NCBI GenBank assembly: GCA_965116765.1
Contig: OZ220718.1
Coordinates: 3,968,001-4,032,000 of the forward strand
Length of the DNA: 64,000 nucleotides
Reading direction: 5' to 3'
DNA from: JAJEEA01 sp965116765
GTDB lineage: Bacteria > Acidobacteriota > Vicinamibacteria > Vicinamibacterales > UBA8438
Positions 1 through 12,125 of the stretch are shown piece after piece; the first letter of the stretch is position 1, and every line of letters begins with the position of its first letter. A program made the position numbers and the translations under genes. The notes below the pieces were generated by a model. The model was not told where the DNA came from and did not search any database. It worked only from the letters and a program-made list of their open reading frames with translations.

Positions 1-1743
1 CCCGGCCGCCGTCACCATGGCGAACAGATCGAGGTCGGCGGTGGCCCTCGGAATCGGAATCAGCCGGTCGAAGGCCATGACGTAGCCCATGTAGCCGCCG
101 TAGCGGGTGTTGTACTCCTCGTCGCGGTCGACGAGCCGGCTCGACTCGGCGTCGCCGCCCTCCTGGGTGGCGGCGGTGATGTTCATGCCCTGCTCGATGC
201 GCCGGCCGACCCGCGCGTAGATGCCGGGGACGTTCCGGTCGGGCGCCCAGAAGCCGTCGCGGTCGGGGAACAGGACGCCGCGGAACAGGTTGCCGCGCTC
301 GAGGAGCAGGGCCGGCGTGATCCACGTCCGGCCGCCGGCCCACCCCGCCACGTTGGGCGGATTGAACAGCGTCTGGCCCAGGCCCGCCGTCAGCCGGTTG
401 AAGTCGGGGATGGTGGGCAGCCGGGTCAGGCCGAGCTTCCGGTAGGTCGAGACCACGAGCTGCACGGGGCTCTTGATCTGCGTCGCCACCGAGGCCGGGC
501 TGTAGAAGTCCCTCGACAGGAAGATCCGCCGCAGCAGGGGCCGCAGCTCGTAGCCGGCCTCGCGGAACGTGTCGCCGAGCTCGGCGCGGGTCGCCGGGTC
601 GAGCTCCTCGCGCACCAGGAACCGGTAGAGCTTGCCGGCGATGAACTCGGCCGTCACCGGCGTCTCGAGGATGATGTCGATGATGTCCTCGCCGTCGAAG
701 GGGCCGGTGCGCCCGAGGAAGGTCTTCTCGCCGAAGTCGTGGTTGCCGGCGTCGAACCGGAACTCCACGCCGTCGTTCGTCCATCCCGTGAACGCGCGGG
801 AGGCCTCGCGGATGTCCCGCTCGCTGTAGTTGCCCACCCCCATCGTGAACAGCTCGAGCAGCTCGCGCCCGAAGTTCTCGTTGGGGTGGTCCTTGCGGTT
901 CTCGCCATTGTCGAGATAGACGAGCATCGCGGGGTCGGTGAGGATGCCGACGAGCAGGTCGCGGAAGTTGCCGGCGGCGTTGGCGCGCAGCATGTCGTTC
1001 TGGCGGTGCATCATGCGGGCGTCCCGCACCTTGCCGGCGCCGGTGGCGAAGTGCCCGTGCCAGAACAGCGTGAGCTTCTCCTCGAGGGGGCGGCGGGTCG
1101 TCAGCATGCGCCCGCCCCACCACGTCGCGAGGCGCTGGGTCTCGATGGCGTTGGCGCGCAGGCCGTAGAAGAACGTGTTGACGACGGGCTGCAGCCGGCG
1201 CGACTCGCCCTCGGGCAGCATCGCGACGCCCATCGACGTCCCCGTCTCCCGCGCGATGCGCACCGCCTCGGCGCGGCTCTTGGGGAACGGGTCCATCCCC
1301 GCGTCCCAGATGGGCGAGGACTCGAACGCGGGGGCGGCCGCGTCGTCCACGGCGGCGAACTCGACGAGGGCGTCGACGGCGGCCTCGGGGGTCATCGCGG
1401 CCAGCCGCTCGATCTCGGCCGGCGTCGCCCCGAAACCGGCGCGCTCGACGAGGTGCGCGGCCCCCTCGTAGCTCCAGTCGGCGGCGGTGATCGGCGTCAG
1501 GTCGTCGACCCACTCGTCGGGGCCCGACTCCGCCGCGAGGGCCGCGGCGGCGCCGAGCGCGGCCAGGACCGCGGCCGCGAGCAGCCAGCCGAGACGCCGG
1601 CGGACGCGCAGACGGTCCCGAATGTGCTCGGGGGCCACCAGCAGGACGGCGGCGAGCAGCCAGCCGAGGGGCCGGAGCATCGCCATGCACCAGCAGTCGG
1701 GCCCCGCCGCGGCGGTGTCGTAGTCGTTGCGCAGCTTCGTCAT
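1..1743 (-). CDS. DUF1800 family secreted protein (C-terminus beyond window edge)
   Basis: The gene runs off the left edge; 581 codons are present. The translation carries the DUF1800 hallmarks WHGHFATG, NENFGRELLELFTMG and EASRAFTGW. The family is exported and of unknown biochemical function; in Planctomycetes and Acidobacteria it is usually followed by a DUF1501 gene, which would lie outside the window. The ATG at 1743 has GGAGG six bases upstream, which decides the start. The N-terminus is odd: two similar hydrophobic stretches (LGWLLAAVLLVA and LGWLLAAAVLAAL) lie 25 residues apart, so the signal sequence appears duplicated in frame. Cleavage after the second stretch, near ALAAES, is plausible. 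Family assignment is firm; function is not known. Confidence 0.9.
   Translation of the reverse strand, partial: MTKLRNDYDTAAAGPDCWCMAMLRPLGWLLAAVLLVAPEHIRDRLRVRRRLGWLLAAAVLAALGAAAALAAESGPDEWVDDLTPITAADWSYEGAAHLVERAGFGATPAEIERLAAMTPEAAVDALVEFAAVDDAAAPAFESSPIWDAGMDPFPKSRAEAVRIARETGTSMGVAMLPEGESRRLQPVVNTFFYGLRANAIETQRLATWWGGRMLTTRRPLEEKLTLFWHGHFATGAGKVRDARMMHRQNDMLRANAAGNFRDLLVGILTDPAMLVYLDNGENRKDHPNENFGRELLELFTMGVGNYSERDIREASRAFTGWTNDGVEFRFDAGNHDFGEKTFLGRTGPFDGEDIIDIILETPVTAEFIAGKLYRFLVREELDPATRAELGDTFREAGYELRPLLRRIFLSRDFYSPASVATQIKSPVQLVVSTYRKLGLTRLPTIPDFNRLTAGLGQTLFNPPNVAGWAGGRTWITPALLLERGNLFRGVLFPDRDGFWAPDRNVPGIYARVGRRIEQGMNITAATQEGGDAESSRLVDRDEEYNTRYGGYMGYVMAFDRLIPIPRATADLDLFAMVTAAG
1563..1675. 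repeat. 75-bp-period direct duplication inside the signal-peptide region
   Basis: The 12-mer CAGCCAGCCGAG occurs at 1582-1593 and 1657-1668, embedded in two imperfect copies of about 37 bp (1563-1600 and 1640-1675). The 75-bp period is a multiple of three, so the duplication is in frame and doubles the hydrophobic signal segment of the DUF1800 protein. Confidence 0.75.
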
Positions 1744-2299
1744 GACCGGCCTCCGAAACGAGCACGCCCTACCGCGCCGGGGGGGAGAGAGGGGCTCGTC
1801 GGGCAGCCGCTCTCCGCAGCCGCAGGCACGCCCGGGCGCGCGGGGGAGAGAGACACCGCCACCAGCGCCCCGGCCCGGCTCACGGCACGCCCGACCGCGC
1901 AGTCGGGGAGAGGCGACCGCGGCGGCGAACCGGGCCGCACGCTTCGGCTTCCCCCGACGGCCAACCGGGCCACGTCGCCCCGCGCAAACGGGCCAACCTG
2001 TGCATGATACGCCAATCCGCGGTGCAGGAGCATGGGTGCCGGGGGGCGCGGCGCGGCGCCCACCCGCCCAGCGCGCGACCTCTGCCACATGCGGCGAACG
2101 GAGGCGCGTCGACCCGTCCCCCACCGGCGGCCGATCGCCCGATCGGGAAGTCCCGACCGCTGGAACCCCTGGCGAGAGCCCGTGCAGCCTTCCGCCGCTG
2201 CCGCGGCGGTTCACCAACCCGGTTGTGGTGCAGACGTAGAGGGTTCCTCGAGCAAGTGCTGCCTTCCGCCGCTGCCGCGGCGGTTCACCAACGGGCCGC
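1744..2299. other. Intergenic region without a supported gene; two 31-bp direct repeats
   Basis: No reading frame here has recognisable protein features; the open frames are arginine/proline/alanine-rich products of high GC. The only clear structure is the repeat pair at 2188-2292, just downstream of the leftward cupin gene. On the minus strand TATCAT near 2007-2012 could be a -10 box for the DUF1800 gene, but I see no convincing -35. Confidence 0.6.
2188..2292. repeat. Two identical 31-bp direct repeats, each with a hairpin
   Basis: The same 31 bases occur at 2188-2218 and 2262-2292, 74 bp apart. Each contains CCGCCGC-TGCC-GCGGCGG, a 7-bp stem with a 4-base loop. They lie immediately after the stop codon of the leftward cupin gene, so they may act as 3' processing or termination hairpins, although no T-tract follows. 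Confidence 0.75.
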
Positions 2300-2665
2300 T
2301 CAGGCCGGATCGCGGTGGACGGTGCCGGGGGCGAAGGCCGGCATGCAGACGGCCACGTACTCCGCGCCTCCGGCCTCGGGACTCGAGTAGCGGACCCACT
2401 CCCCGGGCTCGGCGACGACCGCCTGCCCGGCCCGCACGTCGATGACGCCCGCCTCGTGCTCGACCCGCAGCAGGCCGCGAAGCACGACCGTGAGCTCGCG
2501 GAACTCGGGCCGCTGCCCCGGCTCGATCCACCCCTCGGGAGAGACCATCCGGGCGACGCTGAGGTCCTCGTGGCCGGTGTTCACCCGCCCGGCGTACTCC
2601 TCGATGCGCTTCGGCAGGTTGCCGGCCGCCTGCACGACGGTGGGGTGCTCGATCAATCTGGGCAT
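2300..2665 (-). CDS. Small cupin-fold protein
   Basis: The 121-residue protein reads as a single-domain cupin: a stretch of short beta-like segments with RPEFRELTVVLRGLLRVEHEAG and then VRAGQAVVAEPGEWVRY, the pattern of the two conserved cupin motifs. The metal-binding histidines of the classical motif are not all present, so it may bind a ligand without catalysis. I chose the ATG at 2665 because the longer frame (to 2755) would overlap the DUF4276 gene upstream and begins with a cysteine/arginine-rich stretch unlike a cupin. It is the last gene of a leftward group with the DUF4276/ATPase pair, 47 bases after the DUF4276 stop. Substrate unknown. Confidence 0.7.
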   Translation of the reverse strand: MPRLIEHPTVVQAAGNLPKRIEEYAGRVNTGHEDLSVARMVSPEGWIEPGQRPEFRELTVVLRGLLRVEHEAGVIDVRAGQAVVAEPGEWVRYSSPEAGGAEYVAVCMPAFAPGTVHRDPA

Positions 2666-2712
2666 CGGTCGACCGTCCCGGGTGTTTCCTGCTCGACACG
2701 AACAGCCGCGGG

Positions 2713-3303
2713 CTATTCTCCCGCCACCGTCAACAACGAGCTCACGTCCCGCCACAGCTTGTCGAACGAGGGCGCGGCCCGTGCGGCGTCGAGATCGAAG
2801 ATCGCCGTGAGCGCGGGCTGGTCGAGCGTCTCGCTGTAGGGCTGGTCGGGCATGAGCCTGCTCAATCGTTCCTTCGCGCCCCGAATCGACTCCGGCGCGG
2901 GCTGCGGTCCAACCGACTCGGAGATGCCCCGTTTCCCGGCGAGAGACTCGATGGCGGCCAGAAACCAGGCTTCGTACTCCATCTTCGCCAGCACGGCCCG
3001 GATGGCCCGATCAGCCCGGGTCGCCCTCGCGCGCCGCAGGATCTCCGGGGCAAGCTCTCCGGGACAATCCCCCTCCGCGTCGATCAGGATCAGGACGCCC
3101 CCGCCGGCCCCCGCCCGGCGGGCGGCGAGCTCGACGTCCCGCTCCAGCTCTCCCTCCTTGAGAAACCGCTGCCGTCTTACACGAATCGGTCGAAGGGCGT
3201 CCAGGGCGCGCGCCGGCACGACACGGGCCGCGATCCGCCGAAGCAGGATCGGAACGGCCTTCACATCACCGTGGCCTTCGACGATGGAAGCGATTCTGAG
3301 CAC
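2713..3303 (-). CDS. DUF4276 family protein (TOPRIM-like nuclease candidate)
   Basis: This 196-residue protein begins MLRIASIVEGHGDVKAVP, the glutamate-containing opening motif of DUF4276, followed by ILIDAEGDCPGE at about residues 72-83, the acidic motif expected for a TOPRIM-like fold. The pair E-x-H-G-D and D-A-E-G-D would form the metal site. DUF4276 genes are commonly found beside an AAA/ABC-type ATPase; here the ATPase stops three bases upstream of this start, so the two are almost certainly co-translated. By analogy with OLD and PARIS-type pairs (ATPase sensor plus TOPRIM effector), a role in anti-phage or anti-plasmid defence is plausible, but that is inference. Confidence 0.8.
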   Translation of the reverse strand: MLRIASIVEGHGDVKAVPILLRRIAARVVPARALDALRPIRVRRQRFLKEGELERDVELAARRAGAGGGVLILIDAEGDCPGELAPEILRRARATRADRAIRAVLAKMEYEAWFLAAIESLAGKRGISESVGPQPAPESIRGAKERLSRLMPDQPYSETLDQPALTAIFDLDAARAAPSFDKLWRDVSSLLTVAGE

Positions 3304-3306
3304 GGC

Positions 3307-4497
3307 TCACGACTCGCGGCCGAAGAGGTCGAGCTGGTTCGGCTTGAGGTTCGAGATGGCAGGGTCCGGATCCAGCTGGTTCATTCGGAGGAGTTCGCCG
3401 GCCGTGAACAGATGTTCCCTCAAGGCCGAGCGTCCCACCGTATCGAGCGGGCCGATGCGAGTCTCCCCGTCCTCCGCGACGACGGCGAGAACCGAATCGT
3501 CGGAGATGTCGGGATGATCGAGCAGATCGGGGCTGTGGCTCGTGACGAGAACCTGCGCGTGCCCTGCGGCTTCGTGCAGTCCATCGATGAGGACCCCCGC
3601 GGCCGCCGGATGGAGTGCCGCTTCCGGCTCTTCGATGGCGACCAGCCGCCGGATCGATCCATCGTCCCCGGCTCCCTGAAAGAGCGCCAGCAGCACGCCG
3701 AACGCTCGCAGGGTGCCGTCGGACATGTTGCTCGCGAAGAAGCGCCAGGGGTGCTGCGCGCCTCGGACGACCTGTCGGAACTCGAGGGCTTCCCGGGGAC
3801 CGATCAGGCGCCGGGCGACGGCGGTCAACCCCGGAACGACCTCACCCAGGTACTCCTCGATGCGGGCCTTGAACCTGGGCGAGCGCATCGCCAGGTTGGA
3901 CAGAACGCTGGCGGCGTTGCTCCCGTCCCGCTTCAGCAGGTCGCCGGGATCGGGCGGCTGCAGGTCGCGGATGGCCGCGGGGTTCAGGTTGTAGAACCCG
4001 GTGCGGGACAACGCATCGTAGACCGGCCGAAACGCGCTGCTGCCCGATACGGCGACGAGATACAGGCGGTCGACGGCGGCGGCCGGGGGCGGAGACAAGG
4101 TGCTCCTGAGAACGTGCCCCCGCGCGAGTTCGTAGAACTGGGCTCCGTCTCCGCTCCGATGGGCCACGTAGCACTCTTCCCGCTGTATCTCGAAACCGCC
4201 CCGCGGCCGGGCTCCCACCGTGAACGCGTAGTGACCCCGCGATTCTGCGAGCTCGAAGGACACGCGGATTCCGAAGTGCGTCGGATGCCCTCCGGAACGC
4301 CGGCGAACCTCGCTCATCCCGCCCCGGTCGCGGAGCGCGTGATCGATGGAGAAACGGAGGGCGTCGGCCACGAAACGAATGGCGTCCAGGAAGTTGCTCT
4401 TGCCCGAACCGTTGGGGCCGACGAGAAACGAGAGTTGGGCGGGCGAGACGTCGCACGCGGCGATGCTCTTGTAGTTTCGAAGCACGACGCGCGTCAT
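3307..4497 (-). CDS. AAA/ABC-type ATPase (RecF/OLD-like), partner of DUF4276
   Basis: The 396-residue protein starts MTRVVLRNYKSI, the usual opening of RecF/OLD-type ATPases. It has Walker A GPNGSGKSN at residues 27-35, a signature-like NMSDGTLRAFGVLLALF, Walker B RRLVAIEEPEAALHP near residue 295, and the switch histidine motif VTSHSPDLLD. There is no long coiled coil and no fused TOPRIM domain; the nuclease-like part is supplied by the adjacent DUF4276 gene. ATG 4497 follows GGAGG by three bases; a GTG at 4518 with GGAGG two bases upstream is an alternative. The gene lies 55 bases after dusB. It is not the replication gene recF: it lacks the RecF C-terminus and the dnaN context. Confidence 0.85.
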   Translation of the reverse strand: MTRVVLRNYKSIAACDVSPAQLSFLVGPNGSGKSNFLDAIRFVADALRFSIDHALRDRGGMSEVRRRSGGHPTHFGIRVSFELAESRGHYAFTVGARPRGGFEIQREECYVAHRSGDGAQFYELARGHVLRSTLSPPPAAAVDRLYLVAVSGSSAFRPVYDALSRTGFYNLNPAAIRDLQPPDPGDLLKRDGSNAASVLSNLAMRSPRFKARIEEYLGEVVPGLTAVARRLIGPREALEFRQVVRGAQHPWRFFASNMSDGTLRAFGVLLALFQGAGDDGSIRRLVAIEEPEAALHPAAAGVLIDGLHEAAGHAQVLVTSHSPDLLDHPDISDDSVLAVVAEDGETRIGPLDTVGRSALREHLFTAGELLRMNQLDPDPAISNLKPNQLDLFGRES

Positions 4498-4552
4498 CAA
4501 CCTCCGATCCGCCGTCACCGCCTCCCCTCCATCGCTCCTGCCGCCGTTCGAA

Positions 4553-5716
4553 TCACGGCCCGGCCGGCGCACGCGCAGCCGACGGCCCGGCACCGTCCGA
4601 GACCGGGCCCGGTGCCGGTATAGGGTCGCCGAGCTCGAAGAACTCCCGGATGACCCCGCGTAGCGCGTCGAGCGACGGGGACGTGTTGATCGCGGTGCGC
4701 AGGTGCGACCCGCGGTCGATCCCCTTCGTGTACCAGGACCCGAGGGCGCGCAGCTTGTTGACGATCCACCGCTCCCGGCTCGCCGGGCTCCGGCGCTTCG
4801 GCCCGACCTGCCGGTCGAGGCCCGCGGTGTGCCGGAAGCCCTCGCGCTCGATCTCGGTCGCCTCGCTCAGGAGCAGGTCGATGTAGGCGAGCAGGAACCG
4901 CCCGCGCTCGTGCAGCGGCACCGGGGGCGGGGCGCCGCCTCCCCACGCGGCCCGCGCCTGGTCGAAGATCCAGGGGTTCCGCAGCGCGCCCCGGCCCACC
5001 AGCACGCCGGCGACGGCGGTCTCGCGCATCCGCTCCACGACGTCGCTCGGCGTCACGCAGTCGCCGCTGCCGAACACGGGGATCGACAACCCGCGGGCCA
5101 CCTCGTCGATGAGCGACCAGTCGGAACGCCCCGTGTAGGACTGCGCCGCGGTCCGGCCGTGCACCGCCACCGCGGCGGCGCCCACCTGCTCGACCCGCTT
5201 CGCGAGGTCGGGCGCGTTGACGTGCTCGCCGTCCCAGCCGGCCCGCATCTTGACGGTGACGGGAATGGACACCGCCCGCGTCATCGCCCCGACGACCTCG
5301 GCCGCGTGCTCCGGCGTCCGCATGAGGCTGCACCCGGCATGGTGCTTCGCGATCTTGGGGACGGGGCAGCCCATGTTCACGTCCACGATGTCGGCGCCCA
5401 TGCCCTCGACGATCTGCGCCGCCGCCGCCATCTTGCCCGGGTCCCCGCCGAAGATCTGGATCGAGACCGGCCGCTCCTCCTCGGTGTACTCCGCGTACTC
5501 GAGGGTCCGGTCGATGCCGCGTACCAGGCCCTCGGAGCTGACCATCTCGGTCACCACCAGCCCGCAGCCCCCGCCCCGCTTGACGAGGCGGCGGAACGCG
5601 GTGTCGGTCATCCCCGCCATCGGGGCGAGGGCGAACGGCGAGTCGAGGGCGACGGAACCGATGTTGACGGATGGACGCGGCTCCGCGTCCGGCGCGGGGT
5701 GGGACATGTCGTTCAT
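4553..5716 (-). CDS. dusB: tRNA-dihydrouridine synthase (DusB type)
   Basis: This FMN enzyme reduces uridines in the tRNA D-loop using NADPH. The 387-residue protein shows the Dus fold in order: LAPMAGMTDTAFR (residues 30-42), VSIQIFGGDP, VDVNMGCPVPKI with the catalytic cysteine at 117, VTVKMRAGWD, AVHGRTAAQSYTG and FGSGDC with VGRGALRNPW for phosphate binding. The proline/alanine-rich tail after about residue 370 is extra. The ATG at 5716 and the one at 5707 are both possible; neither has a clear Shine-Dalgarno sequence. It stands between the foldase/mfd operon and the ATPase/DUF4276 pair, on the same strand. Confidence 0.93.
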   Translation of the reverse strand: MNDMSHPAPDAEPRPSVNIGSVALDSPFALAPMAGMTDTAFRRLVKRGGGCGLVVTEMVSSEGLVRGIDRTLEYAEYTEEERPVSIQIFGGDPGKMAAAAQIVEGMGADIVDVNMGCPVPKIAKHHAGCSLMRTPEHAAEVVGAMTRAVSIPVTVKMRAGWDGEHVNAPDLAKRVEQVGAAAVAVHGRTAAQSYTGRSDWSLIDEVARGLSIPVFGSGDCVTPSDVVERMRETAVAGVLVGRGALRNPWIFDQARAAWGGGAPPPVPLHERGRFLLAYIDLLLSEATEIEREGFRHTAGLDRQVGPKRRSPASRERWIVNKLRALGSWYTKGIDRGSHLRTAINTSPSLDALRGVIREFFELGDPIPAPGPVSDGAGPSAARAPAGP

Positions 5717-5765
5717 CCGGACCGCGACCGAATCGCGGCCCGGATCCTCGGACGGTCGGGGCGGC

Positions 5766-6854
5766 TCAGAAGCCGGGAGGCGGGGTCCGCGGGCGGGTCA
5801 GGCGCTCGTCGTAGATCACCTTCAGCCCGTCGTCCAGCCACTCGATGATCGCCTCGTTGCGAAGCGTGGTCAGGTAGCGGTCGAGGGCCTCGAGCCGGCG
5901 TTCGTTGAACACGCTGTTGACGATCTGCTCGCGTACCTCCTCGAACGGCGTCGGGGTGGCGGCGGTCGACGACTCCAGCTTCAGGATCTGGTAGCCGGCC
6001 GGCGTCCGGGCGACCTCGCCCACCTCGCCCACCTCGAGCGCCTCGATGCGGGCGCGGATCTCCTCGGCGAGGTCGCCGAGGGCGATGGGGCCGATCAGGC
6101 CGCCGTTCGCCCGCGACACGCCGTCGGACAGCTCGCCGACGACCGCCTCGAACGGCTCGCCCGCGCGCACCCTGGCCAGGGCCGACTCGGCGCGGCTCCG
6201 CGCCAGGTTGTCCCGCGCGACGTTGAACGCCCCGCCCTCGGCCGGGACCGTGACCAGGATCTCCCGCAGCATGACGGTGGCGGGCCGGGTGTACTGGGCC
6301 AGATTCGACTCGTAGTACTCCCGGGCCTCGACGTCGGTCATCGAGACCCGCCGCAGCACCTGGTCCTGCTGCACCTGCCCGGCCAGCATCTGCTCCTCCA
6401 TGACGACGCGCAGCTCGGCGAGGCTCATGCCCTGCTCCTGCCGCAAGGCGACGACGAGCTCCTCGTCCGTCATGTTGTTGTCGACCTTGATGCCGTCCAG
6501 AAGCTCCTCGAACGTCTCGTCGTCGAGCGAGTACCCCATGTCGCGCCCGCGCTGCACGAGCAGCATCTGGTCGACGGCGTTCACGAGAACATCGGGGGTG
6601 ATTTCCCGCAACGCCATCTGCAGCTCGGCGTCGGTCTGGGGCGTCACCGGTCGAGTGCGCAGGGCGTTGATCTGCGCCTGCTCCAGATCGGTCTGGGTGA
6701 TGAGGTCGCCGTTGATCTTCACGAGAATCCGCTGGAACACCACCGCGCCCGGTATGCCCGACGTCAGGGCCTGCGCGGCGGCGGTGGCGGCGCCCGAAAG
6801 GACGACGCCGAGAACCAGGAGCGAAGTCGCGGCTCGATAGAGGTCTCTTGGCAT
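5766..6854 (-). CDS. SurA-like periplasmic peptidyl-prolyl isomerase/chaperone
   Basis: A 362-residue exported protein with a signal peptide (hydrophobic LLVLGVVLSGAATAAAQA), an N-terminal chaperone segment typical of SurA_N (VVFQRILVKINGDLITQTDLEQ), and a rotamase (PpiC) domain from about residue 190 to 300 including ARVRAGEPFEAVVGELSDG, NGGLIGPIALGDL and RTPAGYQILKLE. It probably helps fold outer-membrane or secreted proteins. ATG 6854 is preceded by AAGG eight bases upstream; a GTG at 6872 would overlap the mfd stop by four bases. The gene directly follows mfd, an arrangement I regard as usual in Acidobacteriota. Confidence 0.88.
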   Translation of the reverse strand: MPRDLYRAATSLLVLGVVLSGAATAAAQALTSGIPGAVVFQRILVKINGDLITQTDLEQAQINALRTRPVTPQTDAELQMALREITPDVLVNAVDQMLLVQRGRDMGYSLDDETFEELLDGIKVDNNMTDEELVVALRQEQGMSLAELRVVMEEQMLAGQVQQDQVLRRVSMTDVEAREYYESNLAQYTRPATVMLREILVTVPAEGGAFNVARDNLARSRAESALARVRAGEPFEAVVGELSDGVSRANGGLIGPIALGDLAEEIRARIEALEVGEVGEVARTPAGYQILKLESSTAATPTPFEEVREQIVNSVFNERRLEALDRYLTTLRNEAIIEWLDDGLKVIYDERLTRPRTPPPGF

Positions 6855-6868
6855 GGCGATCACCTTCT

Positions 6869-10354
<3,486 letters not shown>

Positions 10355-10490
10355 CGTCGGGTGGTCCGTTTCATGGCTGGAGCGGCTCGACAGGCCGAGG
10401 CGAGAGCCCCCGCCGCCCTCGAGCGGCGATGCGTCCCGCCTCGGCGGTCCGACGGCGCCCCTGCGGGCGCGGTGCGACGCGGGGCTTCCA

Positions 10491-12121
10491 TCACGGGCTG
10501 TTGAAGCGGATGTTCCCGCTGAACCGCCAGGCGTGCCGGGGGCGGTAGATGCCGACGTCCCTGGTGCCCGACTTCACCCGGAAGGTGTAGAGCAGACGAT
10601 GATAGTCGTACGAGAAGCCGTCGCGCTTGTGCACGGCGACGTCCAGCTTGTAGGTGCCCGCCACCAGATCGAGCCGGTCGACGACGAACGCCACCTCGCC
10701 GTCGCCGTCGAGCCGGGTGGGCTCCAGCTCCTCGAGATGGGTGTTCGTGCCGTAGCAGCACACCCCCTCGCTGCTGAAGATGCTGATGCCGAAGGCGAAG
10801 TCGGCGACGGGCCGCTCGGCGACGACCCGCATGCGGACGGTCATGGGCTCGCCGCTCTGGAACACGTGCGCGGCGCCCTGCCGGCCCTCGAGGGTCACCC
10901 GCTCGATGCGCACGGCGCCCGAGCCCCACCGGCCCTCCCTCGCCTTGAACATGTCGGCCGGCGGCTGCTCCCCGGCGGCATCCGGGGCTGCCGCATCGGG
11001 CCGGGCCCCCTCCGCGGAAGGCGGCGCCACAGGCGACGACGCCGGTGACGGGGACTCTCCCGCGGCCGGAGGCGCTTCCGCGCCGGGCGGCGCCCCGGCG
11101 GGCGGCGCCACTTCGACCGGGGGCGGCGTCTCCGCGGGGCGCGGCGCTTCCGCGACCGGAGGCGCTTCCGCGGCAGGCACGGTCGTGGCCGGAGGACGCG
11201 TTTCCGCAGCGGGCACGGTCCGGGCCGCCGGCTCGGTCTCAACCGCCGGAGGCGCTTCCGTAGCGGGCGACGCCCACCAGCCGCCGGCGCCTCTCCCGCC
11301 GGCGGCGGCGCGGCGCCGGAGAGCGCGCGGTTCTGCTGCGCCTTGGCGTCCTCGGCCGCGAGATGCCGGTCCTCGGTCTGCTCGACGTCCGCCAGGTACA
11401 TCTGCACGACCCGCTTCGGGTCGCCGGTCAGGCGCTTTCGCCCGCCGTCGAGCCACACCGCCTCGTCGCAGAAGCGCTCGACCATCGGCAGCGCGTGGGT
11501 GACGAGCAGGATGGTCTTGCCCCGGCGCTTGAACTCCGCGAACTTGTCGAGGCACTTCAGGCTGAAGCCCTCGTCGCCCACCGCCAGCACCTCGTCGACG
11601 AGCAGGATCTCGGGGTCGACGTGCACCGCCACCGCGAACCCGAGCCGCATGTACATGCCCGACGAGTAGGTCTTGACCGGGGCGTCGATGAAGTCCTCGA
11701 GCTCGGCGAACTCGACGATCTCGTCGAACCGCCGGTCGATCTCCCGCCGCGACAGGCCCAGCATGACGCCGTTGATGAACACGTTCTCGCGGCCGCTGAT
11801 CTCGGGATGGAAGCCCGCCCCCAGCTCGATGAGGGCCGACACCCGCCCGGCCACCCGCACCTGGCCGCCGGTGGGCCGGGTGATGCCCGCGACCAGCTTC
11901 AGCAGGGTGCTCTTGCCGGACCCGTTGCGGCCGATGACGCCGCAGGTCGCGCCCGCCGCGACCGTCAACGACACGTCGTCCAGCGCCCGGAACGACTCGT
12001 CGGGGCGCAGGTGACGGACCAGGCTGCCGGTCAGCAGCGCGCTCTTCAGGGTCGCGAACCGCCGCTGGTAGCCGTACCGCCGGTAGACCTTCGAGACGCG
12101 TTCGAGGGCGATCGCGGACAA
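10491..12121 (-). CDS. wzt: ABC transporter ATPase Wzt with C-terminal sugar-binding domain; apparent frameshift
   Basis: The N-terminal ABC ATPase reads from ATG 12121: Walker A GVIGRNGSGKST, signature YSSGMYMRLGF, Walker B EILLVDEVLAVGD and switch histidine LLVTHAL, typical of Wzt/TagH exporters of O-antigen or teichoic-acid type glycans. A Wzt C-terminal domain (from GSGAVRIERVTLEG to the stop at 10491) is intact but lies in another frame. Restoring one base at the GGG run (plus-strand CCC 11273-11275) joins the two through an Ala/Pro/Glu-rich EAPP-repeat linker. Either the base is missing from the assembly, the gene is broken, or the frame varies. The permease wzm lies four bases upstream. 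Confidence 0.82.
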
Positions 12122-12125
12122 GCCC

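Noticed and set aside
739..2007. Long plus-strand open frames across the DUF1800 gene
   Set aside because: High GC leaves antisense frames open; no family motif, ribosome site or conserved feature supports them.
3307..4497. Replication recF
   Set aside because: It pairs with DUF4276 and lies far from dnaN; its C-terminus is not RecF-like.
10420..10490. Sixth copy of the dispersed element before mfd
   Set aside because: Only short GC-rich similarity; the hairpin and the core are not recognisable.
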